Source of the DNA: Nitrospiraceae bacterium | GTDB taxonomy: Bacteria > Nitrospirota > Nitrospiria > Nitrospirales > UBA2166 | NCBI GenBank assembly: GCA_002726235.1 | Contig: PBSN01000012.1 | Span: 1 to 39,306, forward strand | Direction of reading: 5' to 3' | DNA: 39,306 nt | Shown here: positions 6,748 through 15,809 of the stretch, one piece after another | Numbering within the stretch: position 1 is the first letter of the stretch | How the letters are laid out: each line of letters begins with the position of its first letter | The notes under the pieces: model-generated | The model's database searches: none | Told to the model about the DNA's origin: nothing | The model's input: the letters and a program-made list of their open reading frames with translations, nothing else | Translations under genes and position numbers: made by a program

Positions 6748-9129
6748 TCAACCATCACCATCAGGACAGCCAATGTTCAAAAACTCACACTCAAGCGCAT
6801 CAGGGGTAAGGGGAGGTTCGAGTGTAGGCGCGGACTCAGCAGGCTCGGAGTTGATAGGTGAGACCTCGGCAAAGATGGCGATTACCGACCTATTCTGAAG
6901 CAACGGAACAAACTGGCAGGTTCCGCTCCGCAAATCATTGGCGATGAGGGTAACGTTACATGCGTCGCCGCTCCATCCCGTGAACACAGAGCCCGGATCA
7001 GCCGTGGCCGTGAATAGGACGGTCGCGTTGGATGAAAAATTGCTGGCGCATCCTGTTGCCGTGATGTCAGTTGACACACATGCGATGCCTTCTGGAGCGC
7101 TAGTGATCATACCACTTCCACCTCCGGCACGAGTGACGGTCACGAGGGGGAAACTATCAGGAGTGGCGGTAATACTGGGGGCATCCTCGATCACTTGTGC
7201 CACGGTGTTATTGTGTATGTTTCCTTCGCCGACAACAGGATCAAAGGTGGCAATTGCAAACATGCCAGTAACAGCTCCTAGTCCCAAGACTGTAATATTT
7301 TTGTGTTCCTCTTCACCGGCCGCGACGTCTTCTTCGATGATGATGGTTTGGAGAAGGGCATCCCGCTCATCAAGGTTTTCATCGGCAGACAAGAATAGGG
7401 AGAGAGCAAAGGGATTACTGGCTACTTCTGTCCCGATATTGCTGATTGTTATTTTGACTTTGAGTTTGTTGCCGGTTTCTTTTGTCTTCACTTTCAGTTT
7501 CGTGATGGTCACGGCAAGGTCAGGCATAGACTTCACGAACATCTCCGCGGTGGCGAGGCTGCCAATGCCCCCTGTCAGGAGAAGTTGTCCACTCTGAAGC
7601 AAGGTGGCTGTGTGCAGTTGACGCGGTGTCGTCATCGGAGTGCTGGCGGTGAAGGAGGCGTTCGCAGGATCAAATGTCTCCGTGGCTGCGTTATCGCCAA
7701 CCCCGCCTGAGAGAAGCACGTGTCCGCTTGGAAGTAAGGTGGCCGTATGGAGTTCGCGTGCCGTCGTTAGAGTGCCGATCGTGAGGAATGATTCGGCGGT
7801 CGGGTCAAATAGCTCGGCTGTCGCGGCTGCCGTAGCCTCCTGACCGATTCCGCCTGCGATAAGGACGGTGTCGTCAGGCAACAACGTGGCGGTATGGAAA
7901 CTCCGTGCGGTCACCAACTCGCCGGTTGCGGTAAAGGACCCCGTGTGTGGGTTGAATACTTCGGCGGTGGCAAGTGCGAAGATATCACCTAGACCGCCGG
8001 TGATGAGGACGCGGCCATCTGCTAGCAGGGTGGCGGTGTGGCGACTTCGGGCGGTAGTCATATTGCCGGTTTTGGTGAATAATCCGATAGTCGGGTCGAA
8101 CACTTCGGCGGTGGCAAGCGCGCGGCCGTCTTGGCTGATTCCGCCGGTGATAAGGATGCGGCCATCAGGCAACAGGGTGGCGGTATGGCGGTTTCTGGCG
8201 GTCGTTAACTCTCTGATCAGCGATATGAATGTCGCCTTGTCTGGGTCGAACACTTCGGCGGTGGCGAGCGTGTGGCCGTCTTGGTTGATTCCGCCTGCGA
8301 TTAGCACGCGACCGTCTAACAACTGCACTGCGGTGTGCTCGTGGCGAGCCACGGTCATGGTTCCCGTCGGGAAAAACGACTCAAACACAGGGTCAAATAG
8401 TTCGGCTGTCGCGCCGCCGCCAAACCCTCCGGCAATGAGAACCTGTCCCGTCGATAAGAGGGTTGCCGTATGATTCTGGCGAGCTGCGCTCATGCTGTTT
8501 GTTGCTCGAAAGCTTCCTTCAAGCAATGGAAGTCCCGGCGGCGCAGGGTCAAACGTCGCTGTCACGGTACGCTTGGCACTCATCGTCACCTGGCATTGTT
8601 CCATTCCAGAGCAGCCGCTCCCTCTCCATCCGGAAAATATTGAGCCGGACGTGGCCGTCTGATTGAGTGTGATCACTGTGTCCACGTCATAGGATGCGGC
8701 ACAAATTCCAGTAGAGCAACTGATCCCTGATGGTGACGATGTCACAGTCCCATCGCCATCCCCGTCTGTGGTCACGAACAGGATGATCTGGGGTGTATGC
8801 ATCAGCTCAAATGTTGCGGCGACAGCCTGATTCTCCGTCATTGTCACTGTACAGATGCTGGTGCCGGAACAGCCCCCCCCACTCCAGCCCGTAAACGTCG
8901 AACCCGCCGCCGGGGTTGCGGTCATTGTGATTACCGTGCCTACGTCATAGGTTGCGGTACAGATATCCCCACAACTAATGTCTGTTGATAACGTGATGTC
9001 TTTTGCGGAGGTCACCGTTCCTGTGCCTGTGCCTGCTGGCGTTAAGGTCAAGATGAGTGCTGCTGCAGGAGTGGCAGACAACGCGAAGAATCCGGCGACG
9101 AGAACAATGCCCGGAAGAATACGTCTCAC
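6748..9129 (-). CDS. Large exported Kelch-propeller protein with CARDB and bacterial beta-repeat domains
   Basis: The frame extends upstream to a TTG at 9276, but the first 49 residues would precede the signal peptide. The GTG at 9129, with GGAG 7 nt upstream, puts the signal peptide (VRRILPGIVLVAGFFAL, cleaved after AAA) at the true N-terminus and gives 793 residues. Two cysteine-containing repeats of the GTVTS...GWSGGGCSGT type (InlB-B/bacterial-repeat-like) span about 28-194. Seven Kelch-type units (HTATLL...VLIAGG...ATAEVFDP) span about 215-531, enough for one seven-bladed propeller. A CARDB-like beta-sandwich follows at about 536-650. A third beta-repeat covers about 663-754. It is probably secreted or surface displayed, with binding or adhesive roles. 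No anchor or enzyme residues are evident. The mutual identity of the Kelch units suggests repeat amplification. Confidence 0.85.
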   Translation of the reverse strand: MRRILPGIVLVAGFFALSATPAAALILTLTPAGTGTGTVTSAKDITLSTDISCGDICTATYDVGTVITMTATPAAGSTFTGWSGGGCSGTSICTVTMTENQAVAATFELMHTPQIILFVTTDGDGDGTVTSSPSGISCSTGICAASYDVDTVITLNQTATSGSIFSGWRGSGCSGMEQCQVTMSAKRTVTATFDPAPPGLPLLEGSFRATNSMSAARQNHTATLLSTGQVLIAGGFGGGATAELFDPVFESFFPTGTMTVARHEHTAVQLLDGRVLIAGGINQDGHTLATAEVFDPDKATFISLIRELTTARNRHTATLLPDGRILITGGISQDGRALATAEVFDPTIGLFTKTGNMTTARSRHTATLLADGRVLITGGLGDIFALATAEVFNPHTGSFTATGELVTARSFHTATLLPDDTVLIAGGIGQEATAAATAELFDPTAESFLTIGTLTTARELHTATLLPSGHVLLSGGVGDNAATETFDPANASFTASTPMTTPRQLHTATLLQSGQLLLTGGIGSLATAEMFVKSMPDLAVTITKLKVKTKETGNKLKVKITISNIGTEVASNPFALSLFLSADENLDERDALLQTIIIEEDVAAGEEEHKNITVLGLGAVTGMFAIATFDPVVGEGNIHNNTVAQVIEDAPSITATPDSFPLVTVTRAGGGSGMITSAPEGIACVSTDITATGCASNFSSNATVLFTATADPGSVFTGWSGDACNVTLIANDLRSGTCQFVPLLQNRSVIAIFAEVSPINSEPAESAPTLEPPLTPDALECEFLNIGCPDGDG

Positions 9130-9136
9130 GAGGTTG

Positions 9137-9140
9137 CTCC
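9137..9140 (-). promoter_or_regulatory. Ribosome-binding site deciding the start at 9129
   Basis: GGAG on the minus strand lies 7 nt before the GTG at 9129 and directly precedes the signal peptide, favouring this start over the upstream TTG (9276) or ATG (9267). Confidence 0.6.
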
Positions 9141-9788
9141 GCGACGGGAACCACGTCGCGCGAACGACCTGATGTAGCAACGCTCGGGATTTTTGTTTTT
9201 GGTGTTGGTCCCTAAGATCACCATCAGGCACGTTTTGAAATCGTTTTGCTTTTCGCTCACACATCATATCGTCCAATCCTCAGGCAACTTGGCATTTGGG
9301 ACTGTTGGAACTCGATCCCCCAATGTCATACGCACAGTTTTTTCAGAAGCCTGTGAGGTGGCTCACGGAATCACCCGAACACGCACAATAGCACGCACAA
9401 TAGAATGGGTAGCGTAACGGCTGATTAATTTAGGCTTGGCTGGAAGCCTGGACTATGGAGTGAAAAGACACGAACCATGGGTGCAGTATTTCAATATTTT
9501 TGATGGTGTTGAGCACGGAACGGAACTCGAATATTCAAAGCCTTGACTGGGGTAGGGTGAGCTGTCCTCCACAACCCCGTTATCCATGGATATGCGTTAG
9601 GATCAAGTCACGGACAAAGCGCGGTGACAGTGAGTGTCTATGGCAATGACCGTTAAGATAACTTTCCTATGTGTATGTGCCGACCAATGTGTATTTGTTC
9701 GTCCTTTTTACTTTTGCGTTTCGTGATTGTGCCCTGCTGAGGCAACACGTTTCACACGTTGAGCGTACTAGTGCCACTTCTAGCGTTT
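9141..9788. other. Non-coding gap (about 650 bp)
   Basis: I see no gene here. Short direct repeats occur (ACGCACAATAG twice near 9380-9405 and ACACGTT twice near 9745-9760). The left end may include promoter and leader of the Kelch protein. No tRNA or obvious terminator was found. Confidence 0.4.
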
Positions 9789-10010
9789 TTATTCTACAGG
9801 CGGAGTAGTTAGGGGACGGGTTGAGCTTTTGAGACTACGAAATCCAAAAACGGAAAGACTTCCTGCGACAACAACAGTAATCCAAGATGCCCACACTGGA
9901 AACGACCACGCGCTGATTGATACGGTCCATCCCATTGATGCACGAATAAGGTGGATCAATGCGACTGTACCAAAAATGGCAGCTGAAATGACGGTATACC
10001 TATTGTTCAT
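9789..10010 (-). CDS. Small two-helix membrane protein
   Basis: The product has 73 residues with two hydrophobic helices (about 8-26 and 36-56) separated by a short Trp-rich loop and followed by a polar tail. A strong Shine-Dalgarno (AAAGGAGG) lies 5 nt before the ATG, which supports translation. I do not recognise the family. It is the second gene of a likely two-gene unit with the DUF6868-like membrane protein at 10076-10324 (66 bp apart). It is likely an inner-membrane protein. Confidence 0.62.
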   Translation of the reverse strand: MNNRYTVISAAIFGTVALIHLIRASMGWTVSISAWSFPVWASWITVVVAGSLSVFGFRSLKSSTRPLTTPPVE

Positions 10011-10075
10011 GATGTCCTCCTTTGCCGAACGTATGTGCCGATCTGATCAGCAACGTCATGTTCGATCGCTGACGG

Positions 10076-10324
10076 TCATTCGACAATGCGCAATGCTATA
10101 TAAGGGACAAGATTGAACAGGATGATGCCTGCCTTGAAGAGTCCAAGGCCTGCATAGTTAAACGTGTTAAAGTGTTCTTCCGACAACTGCTTGATGAACC
10201 ACTTTTTCTGTAGGAGATATACCCAATCGTGGGCTAGTCTGATCCACAGAAACCACCATAGCAGAATGCCGAAGTTGATAACCGTGCACCATCCTAACAC
10301 TTCACGAATGAACTCAATGGTCAT
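10076..10324 (-). CDS. DUF6868-like small membrane protein
   Basis: The product has 82 residues. The pattern (IRxxLGWCTVINFGILLWWF, then LAHDWVYLLQKKWF, then FNYAGLGLFKAGIILFNLVPYIALRI) resembles the DUF6868 family of short two-helix membrane proteins of unknown function. Hydrophobic helices span about 12-30 and 58-78. A strong Shine-Dalgarno (GGGGAGGAG) lies just before the ATG. It is followed by the 73-residue membrane protein on the same strand. Family recognition is from memory of the sequence pattern. Confidence 0.7.
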   Translation of the reverse strand: MTIEFIREVLGWCTVINFGILLWWFLWIRLAHDWVYLLQKKWFIKQLSEEHFNTFNYAGLGLFKAGIILFNLVPYIALRIVE

Positions 10325-10634
10325 TGCTCCTCCCCGAATTCAGGTAGTGGCCCATCACCATTCGCAACGCATGAGACGATAAGGGACCGTGTGGCAAACA
10401 ACAAACATGCATTGCGTACTGATACGAGTAGTGTACGCCTCATGGGAACGCGATTCAATGTTTGTTGCATGCTAGGAGAAAGTACATTCGCTGGAGTACG
10501 CGTAGGTATCTTGGCGGTAACGTTCAGGCACTCGCGCTCTCAGTGAAAAGGAGAACGCTTACATTGCAACTGAGGAGTATAAATGTGAAGAGCTGGGTAT
10601 CCCCGCTCTTCACATTTATGGGGTAAGTAAGAAA
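10325..10634. other. Non-coding gap with inverted repeats
   Basis: There is no gene. It contains a perfect 15-bp inverted repeat (10579-10619) and a looser pair of 10-bp arms, CAACAAACAT (10399-10408) and ATGTTTGTTG (10458-10467), 49 bp apart. Confidence 0.45.
10579..10619. terminator. Perfect 15-bp inverted repeat, possible bidirectional terminator
   Basis: The arm at 10579-10593 is the exact reverse complement of 10605-10619, with an 11-nt loop between. It lies 15 bp beyond the stop codon of the minus-strand collagen-like gene, which suits a terminator. No clear U tract follows on either strand, so a protein-binding site or mRNA-stabilising hairpin remains possible. Confidence 0.5.
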
Positions 10635-11096
10635 CTATTCGGTGGAGACGACCGCACAAACCAGCGTGAGTTCTACAAAGCTGACTGGTGGGCATCCATT
10701 ATCATTGGTGCAAGTAACCCATCCTCCCCACGTTGAATTGTTGAGGGGTTTGTTATTTCTCACTACATACCCGTCGGGCAGAAAAAACCATCCTGCCGAA
10801 AACACATTGCTGCCTTCAGGGCAGCTTCCTTTAAAGCCGTTTTTATCATTAACGGGCACAGTGATGTCGACTTGAGTGTAGCCAGAAAGGCCAGAAGTGC
10901 CTTGGGGGCCTTGCGCTCCTTGGAGGCCTTGCGCTCCTTGGGGACCCTGTGTGCCTTCCGTTCCTTGCTGACCTTGAGAACCCTGTAGTCCGTCTGGGCC
11001 TGGCGGTCCCACCAGTAGATCAGATAGTGCACATCCCTGCAGAACCAAGCAGGATAAGACAACGCCAAAACCATTCAGGACAGTTCGTTTCAACAT
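10635..11096 (-). CDS. Collagen-like repeat lipoprotein
   Basis: The frame opens at 11255, but an ATG at 11096 has GGGAGGT (11101-11107) 4 nt upstream and begins a lipoprotein signal peptide, so it is the likely start (153 residues). The lipobox is LQGC (C22). Residues 30-72 are 14 consecutive G-x-y triplets (GPPGPDGLQGSQ and onward), rich in glutamine and proline as in bacterial collagen-like proteins. The C-terminal 80 residues form a small domain with four cysteines that may be a trimerising or binding head. It should be lipid-anchored and project as a trimeric stalk. Known relatives act in surface adhesion or spore/cell-surface structures. The role here is unknown. An inverted repeat follows the stop. 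Confidence 0.8.
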   Translation of the reverse strand: MLKRTVLNGFGVVLSCLVLQGCALSDLLVGPPGPDGLQGSQGQQGTEGTQGPQGAQGLQGAQGPQGTSGLSGYTQVDITVPVNDKNGFKGSCPEGSNVFSAGWFFLPDGYVVRNNKPLNNSTWGGWVTCTNDNGCPPVSFVELTLVCAVVSTE

Positions 11097-11100
11097 ACGC

Positions 11101-11107
11101 ACCTCCC
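11101..11107 (-). promoter_or_regulatory. Ribosome-binding site deciding the start at 11096
   Basis: GGGAGGT lies 4 nt before the ATG at 11096 and directly upstream of the lipoprotein signal peptide. The 53 codons further upstream look non-coding. Confidence 0.65.
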
Positions 11108-11447
11108 AATTAGGAACTACCGCTGGTCTCTCAAGTACCTCTATACAGGGGGGATGATACACTTTGGGGTATCGTAAAATCAACGTTTTTTGCTTAAGCC
11201 ATGCTCCATATTTTCCGAATTCTTTTCTGGGAATGAGAGGATAGCATTCATCCATGAGCGAGTAAACGGATGAAAATCTTTGTCAAGACACGTCTTGTGG
11301 ATGGGGCATTGTAAGTAACATCATTGAATGAGGTGATAAAATGTCCACCACGTTAAGGACGGTTTGTGATGGACAAAGCTTGAGTAGATTGTTGTACGGA
11401 GTGTACGCGATTCCCAACTGCGTTGCCTGTTTCTTTTTGGGTAACGG
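11108..11447. other. Divergent intergenic region (340 bp)
   Basis: It separates the minus-strand collagen-like lipoprotein from the plus-strand hydrolase and should contain both promoters. No confident -35/-10 pair or operator can be named. A short inverted repeat, GTAC-GGAGT-GTAC, occurs near 11394-11406. Confidence 0.35.
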
Positions 11448-12236
11448 ATGTCAAGATTCGTTTGCATAGGGTTCGCCATGGCGCTTGTCTTAAGTGCCTG
11501 TGGGGATTCAAGCGAACATGGAGCAGAAATCACTGCGTCCAGTATCACGGGCTCGGGAGACAACGGATCTGTAGTAGATAATGGTGGCGATGTTTTCGAG
11601 GTCATGGTCGTAGAACTCACTGATGGTTCCTATGTGTGTAGTCCGTCCGGCCAAGGACTATTCCCCGGTGTGCTCTACAACCATGGCGGGCTAGGTACGG
11701 CAATTGGAGGTGATTTGAAAGGAACCTGTCAGGCATTGGCAGAAGCCGGTTTCCTTGCCCGCTCGGAGAAGCGACCAGAGACCGTACCACTCGTAGGGCA
11801 TCTTGATGAGGTCTTGGCCGGTCTTGATATGCTTCGATCCCATGCGAAGATCGACCCGAGCCGCGTTGGCATCATGGGATTTTCGCGTGGAGGCTTGTTG
11901 ACCCTACAGGCTGCGATTGCTAGGCCTAATGATGTCCACGCTATCCTGATATTGGCACCGGCGTCTGGGAGGGGGGGGCTGCGACAAGCGCTTGAAAATG
12001 CATTGCCCATCTCAGCGCCCCTCAGCATCCATGTTTCAGAAAACGACCTGCTTCGGGCGAACCATGTTCAACTCTCCCGTGATGTTGAGAATGCATTACG
12101 GGAAATAGGCAAAGATGTTGAGCTGACAATCTACCCGCCCTTTGGCGAAGATGGACATCGACTATTCTTCGAAGTCAGGGACCCATATTGGAGCGATGTC
12201 ATCGCGTTTCTCGACACCACAATCGGTAGCCTGTAG
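11448..12236 (+). CDS. Lipoprotein alpha/beta hydrolase (dienelactone hydrolase/prolyl oligopeptidase-like)
   Basis: The product has 262 residues. A lipoprotein signal ends in LSAC (C18), then a Ser/Gly-rich linker runs to about residue 50. The alpha/beta-hydrolase core shows an oxyanion-type YNHGG at 78-82 and the nucleophile elbow G144-F-S146-R-G148. The probable acid is D200 (SEND) and the probable base H237 (EDGHRLF), in the order Ser-Asp-His expected of the fold. It probably cleaves an ester or peptide in the periplasm or at the outer membrane, with unknown substrate. The segment between the first strand and the elbow is short, so there is no large lid. The start is ATG with weak upstream purines. 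It is a single gene, 179 bp before the ABC operon. Confidence 0.8.
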   Translation: MSRFVCIGFAMALVLSACGDSSEHGAEITASSITGSGDNGSVVDNGGDVFEVMVVELTDGSYVCSPSGQGLFPGVLYNHGGLGTAIGGDLKGTCQALAEAGFLARSEKRPETVPLVGHLDEVLAGLDMLRSHAKIDPSRVGIMGFSRGGLLTLQAAIARPNDVHAILILAPASGRGGLRQALENALPISAPLSIHVSENDLLRANHVQLSRDVENALREIGKDVELTIYPPFGEDGHRLFFEVRDPYWSDVIAFLDTTIGSL

Positions 12237-12415
12237 CCATACTGTGGATTATACTGGTATCGTTGACCACGCAGTTTGTTTTTTGGTAGCATGCGCCCCT
12301 GTTTGGACTGGTAATTAGAGCTCATGAGCGAAGGCGAGTGGTATTTTGCCTTGCACGCCGAGTAACGTGAGTCATAAGTGATACTCCTCAAAAGCTGTTC
12401 GGGTACGGGGAATCA

Positions 12416-13378
12416 ATGCCAAAGTTGATGGTAGAAGCTCGCGATCTCTATAAGAGTTTTGGTGAAACCCAAGCGGTTGACGGGGTCTCATTCTCTGTAC
12501 CTATTGGCCAAGTCGTTGGGTTTCTTGGTCCCAATGGCGCGGGGAAAACCAGTACGCTCCGCATGTTTGCGGGGTACTTAGAGCCGACCAAAGGCCAGGC
12601 CATCATCGACGGAGTGGCTGTGAGTGACGATCCTCTGCTGGCGCGCGAGAAGATCGGCTATCTGCCTGAGAATTGTCCCCTCTATGACGATATGATGGTG
12701 GTGGATTTTCTCCGCTTTGTTGCTGAGGTTCGTATGATTCCGCCATCTCAGCAGGATGCCAGGTTGCGGCTGGTGTGTGATCGATGTGGAATTTTGTCGG
12801 TCTTGGGAAAGGATATTGGCCAGCTTTCAAAAGGCTATCGGCAACGAGTCGGACTTGCGCAAGCGATCGTGGGGGATCCGGACCTGTTGCTTCTCGATGA
12901 ACCCACTTCGGGTCTTGACCCCAATCAGATTCTTGAAATTCGTGCCTTGATCAAGGAACTTGGCAAGGAGAAAACGATCATTCTGTCGACGCACATTCTT
13001 CCCGAAGTTCAGGCGTCTTGCGACCGTGTCATCATCATCTCAGATGGAAAACTTGTGGCCGATGACACTCCGGATGCATTGATGACCAAGGGAACCGCTT
13101 CCCGCGTTAGCATGCTTTTTGGGCCGATGGATAGTGCGACGGTTGATGTTCACCGCATTCGCGAGATTCTTGCCGATATTCCGGAAACTCGAAGTGTGTC
13201 TTCACGGCCCGGTGAAGGTGATGGAACGCTTGGGTTCTCGGTTGATGTTGGTGGTGATGGTGATGCGCGGTCGGCATTGTTTCAGACCGTGGTGCAGCAC
13301 GGTCTGCCTTTGTTGGAGATGCACCGTGAGCAAGTCAGTCTTGAAGAAACGTTTCGCAAATTGACGCAAGGTGATTGA
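12416..13378 (+). CDS. ABC transporter ATP-binding protein (GldA/ABC-2 exporter type)
   Basis: The product has 320 residues. Walker A is GPNGAGKT (38-45). The signature appears as LSKGYRQR, the variant common in ABC-2 drug and Gld-type exporters. Walker B is LLLLDEPTSGLDP, followed by the H-loop in STHILPEV. A C-terminal extension of about 90 residues follows the nucleotide-binding domain, as in DrrA/GldA-like proteins. It energises the permease encoded immediately downstream. GGGG precedes the ATG. It is the first gene of a four-gene plus-strand operon (ATPase, permease, GldG-like, DUF4340) with gaps of 19 bp, an 8-bp overlap and 20 bp. The transported substrate is unknown. Confidence 0.92.
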   Translation: MPKLMVEARDLYKSFGETQAVDGVSFSVPIGQVVGFLGPNGAGKTSTLRMFAGYLEPTKGQAIIDGVAVSDDPLLAREKIGYLPENCPLYDDMMVVDFLRFVAEVRMIPPSQQDARLRLVCDRCGILSVLGKDIGQLSKGYRQRVGLAQAIVGDPDLLLLDEPTSGLDPNQILEIRALIKELGKEKTIILSTHILPEVQASCDRVIIISDGKLVADDTPDALMTKGTASRVSMLFGPMDSATVDVHRIREILADIPETRSVSSRPGEGDGTLGFSVDVGGDGDARSALFQTVVQHGLPLLEMHREQVSLEETFRKLTQGD

Positions 13379-13397
13379 GTAGGTTGAGGACCCACGT

Positions 13398-14114
13398 ATG
13401 ATATTTGTACGCCGTACATTGAGCATTGCAAAACGAGAATTCCAGAGCTACTTTAACTCTCCCATCGCGTATATCGTGATCGGCGTATTCTTGCTTCTGT
13501 CTGGCTGGTTCTTTTTTACGCCGCTATTTCTGGCTGGGCGCTCTACCCTTCGCGGGTTTTTTTCGTTTACCCCAGTTCTGTTCATCATGTTTATTCCTGC
13601 GATTACTATGCGATTGCTTGCAGAAGAAGTGAAAACCGGAACACTTGAATGGCTAACCTCAATGCCGCTGCGTGATCTTGAAGTGGTGCTCGGAAAATTC
13701 CTTGCGGCGCTTGGATTCATTGCGGTTGCACTTGCCATTACCATTCCCTATCCGATTTCTGTAGATATGATCGGGGCGCTTGACTGGGGGCCGGTAATCG
13801 GGGGGTATTTGGGGTTGCTTCTGTTGGCTGGGGCATTTCTTGCGGTGGGGCTCTTTGCGTCAAGTCTGACGGAAAATCAGATTGTGGCCTTTATTATAGG
13901 CGTCACCTTCTGTTTTACGCTCTATATGGTGGACAAAGTCCTGTTTTTCCTGCCGGAGCAGCTTGGCGCGATTTTTCAATATCTCTCAGTCGACTACCAC
14001 TTTCGAAATATTGCCAGGGGCGTGATTGATACTCGCGATATCATTTTTTATTTTGGCCTGATGATTGTTGCACTCTTTCTCACCATGGAATCTTTGAAAC
14101 GACGTCATGCTTGA
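13398..14114 (+). CDS. ABC-2 type transporter permease (GldF-like)
   Basis: The product has 238 residues with about six hydrophobic helices (near 22-42, 55-75, 100-125, 132-155, 163-185 and 215-233), the usual topology of ABC-2 permeases. The N-terminal ...IAKREFQSYFNSPIAYI and the EEVKTGTLEWLTSMPL segments are typical of GldF/NosY-like permeases. It forms the membrane channel for the ATPase encoded 19 bp upstream. Its last 8 bp overlap the following GldG-like gene, indicating translational coupling. Confidence 0.9.
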   Translation: MIFVRRTLSIAKREFQSYFNSPIAYIVIGVFLLLSGWFFFTPLFLAGRSTLRGFFSFTPVLFIMFIPAITMRLLAEEVKTGTLEWLTSMPLRDLEVVLGKFLAALGFIAVALAITIPYPISVDMIGALDWGPVIGGYLGLLLLAGAFLAVGLFASSLTENQIVAFIIGVTFCFTLYMVDKVLFFLPEQLGAIFQYLSVDYHFRNIARGVIDTRDIIFYFGLMIVALFLTMESLKRRHA

Positions 14115-15789
14115 GTCACCGTCAAGATCGCAAAGCACAAAAAAGCGTGTTGATCGAACTACCTACGGGTTGGCCATCATCGGCATCGTTATCCTTGTGA
14201 ATATTTTAGCTGTTGGGTGGTTTGCACGTGTCGATCTGACCGAAGAGGGGCTTTACACTCTCTCTGATGCCTCGCGAGCCACCGTGGGAAATCTCGAAGA
14301 TCCGGTTTCCATCCGGGCGTATTTTACCGCGGATCTTCCAGCGCCGTACTCGTCGACGTCACGGTATGTTAAAGACCTGCTGGATGAATACGCCACATAC
14401 TCTCATGGAATGCTACGGTATCAATTCATCGATCCTGTTGAGGAGGAGACGGAGGAGGACAAAGCCAAGAAAAAAGCGTTTAGCCAGGATATTTTTGGGC
14501 GGACCATTCGTGAACGAACGGATAAAGAATATGAGCTATTGAGCTTGGGCATTCCACCAGTACAAATTCAGGTCAACGAGGGGGACAAGCTTGAGGTCAA
14601 ACAGGCTTATATGGGAATCTTGCTTCGGCATGGCGACAAGCAGGAAGTGATCCCCTTGGTTCAAGATACGGCAGGTCTTGAGTACGACCTGACGTCTTTA
14701 ATTCGCAAGCTGGTTCGTCCAAAGACGCCTGAAATTGCATTCATTACCGGCTCTGAAGGTTCGGATTTGCGGCGAGAGTTGGGACGAACCTATGGGCGAA
14801 TGGAAGAGTTGTATAACGTCAGAGAAGTTGATCTGTCTCAGGAACAGGAAATCGAAGATACCATCGACGGGATCATCATCGTGGGAACCTCCACCCCGTT
14901 TAGCGATGTGGAACAACGCACTATCGATCAATTTATCATGAGTGGCAGGGGTGCTGCGTTTCTTCTTGACCGGATTAGCGTCGACGTGCGGACACTGAAT
15001 CAGGAGCCTGTGGATCATGGGCTTGATCGGGTGCTTGAACACTATGGGGTAAAGGTTGGAGATGGGTTAGTACTTGATGTTGAATCATCGATGGTGAATG
15101 TGTCACAACAACGACGTTTTATGCAGCTTGCTCAGCCGGTTCACTATCCGTATATTCCCGTTCCGAGACAACTGGATCCAGAGCATCCGCTAACACGTGG
15201 GTTGATTGGCGTCAGCTTTCCGTTTGTGAGTCCGCTTGAGAATGTTGCGTTGCAAGACTCTGGTTCAGCCATTGATATGTTGGTGACATCGTCCGAACAA
15301 AGTTGGATACGGCAACGACCGTTTGAGCTCCATCCGCTGCAAGAGTGGGGAGCGGGAGGCATTGAATTCGAAGGCAAACAGAATCTTGTCGCGACTATCT
15401 CAGGGCCACTTAAGACTGCTTTTGATGAGCCATCCGATGTCGCGGTGAGTGAGGAATCCGTATTGAGTGCGGTCCCAGAACCACGATTGACGAAAACCGA
15501 TCATGCGAGGGTTGTGGTGGTTGGCGGGTCCTCAATCCTTCGTGATAAGTATACCTCTGAGTCGAACCAGGCATTCGTTCTGAACCTTTTGGATTGGATG
15601 TTGCTGGATGATGCGATGCTGTCGATTCGGACGCGAGGGTTAACGGTTGCTCCTCTCAACGAAGTGTCTGATACGGCTCGCAATGCCATAAAATATCTTA
15701 ATATGCTGGGGCTACCTGCGGCGTTGGTTGCATTTGGTCTTGTGCGGTGGCGTATTCGAGAAGCTCGGCGTCGTGGACTGACACTGTAG
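14107..15789 (+). CDS. GldG-like ABC-transporter auxiliary protein
   Basis: The product has 560 residues. An N-terminal transmembrane helix (about 18-40) is followed by a large extracytoplasmic region of the GldG/IFT52-like 'ABC-type uncharacterized transport' family (LYTLSDASRATVGNLEDPVSIRAYFT at the start of the domain, given here as its position 52-77). A C-terminal helix lies near 530-548, then a basic tail RWRIREARRRG. In Bacteroidetes GldA, GldF and GldG are linked to gliding. Outside that phylum the same trio is widespread in non-gliders and the substrate is unknown. The gene overlaps the permease stop by 8 bp and is followed by the DUF4340 gene. Confidence 0.85.
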   Translation: MLESPSRSQSTKKRVDRTTYGLAIIGIVILVNILAVGWFARVDLTEEGLYTLSDASRATVGNLEDPVSIRAYFTADLPAPYSSTSRYVKDLLDEYATYSHGMLRYQFIDPVEEETEEDKAKKKAFSQDIFGRTIRERTDKEYELLSLGIPPVQIQVNEGDKLEVKQAYMGILLRHGDKQEVIPLVQDTAGLEYDLTSLIRKLVRPKTPEIAFITGSEGSDLRRELGRTYGRMEELYNVREVDLSQEQEIEDTIDGIIIVGTSTPFSDVEQRTIDQFIMSGRGAAFLLDRISVDVRTLNQEPVDHGLDRVLEHYGVKVGDGLVLDVESSMVNVSQQRRFMQLAQPVHYPYIPVPRQLDPEHPLTRGLIGVSFPFVSPLENVALQDSGSAIDMLVTSSEQSWIRQRPFELHPLQEWGAGGIEFEGKQNLVATISGPLKTAFDEPSDVAVSEESVLSAVPEPRLTKTDHARVVVVGGSSILRDKYTSESNQAFVLNLLDWMLLDDAMLSIRTRGLTVAPLNEVSDTARNAIKYLNMLGLPAALVAFGLVRWRIREARRRGLTL

Positions 15790-15809
15790 CGATCGTACGG
15801 AATTCTCAT

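Noticed and set aside
7868-8473. Long plus-strand open frame opposite the Kelch gene
   Set aside because: It is a shadow of the repetitive Kelch codons; its own sequence simply mirrors the repeat period of the minus-strand gene.
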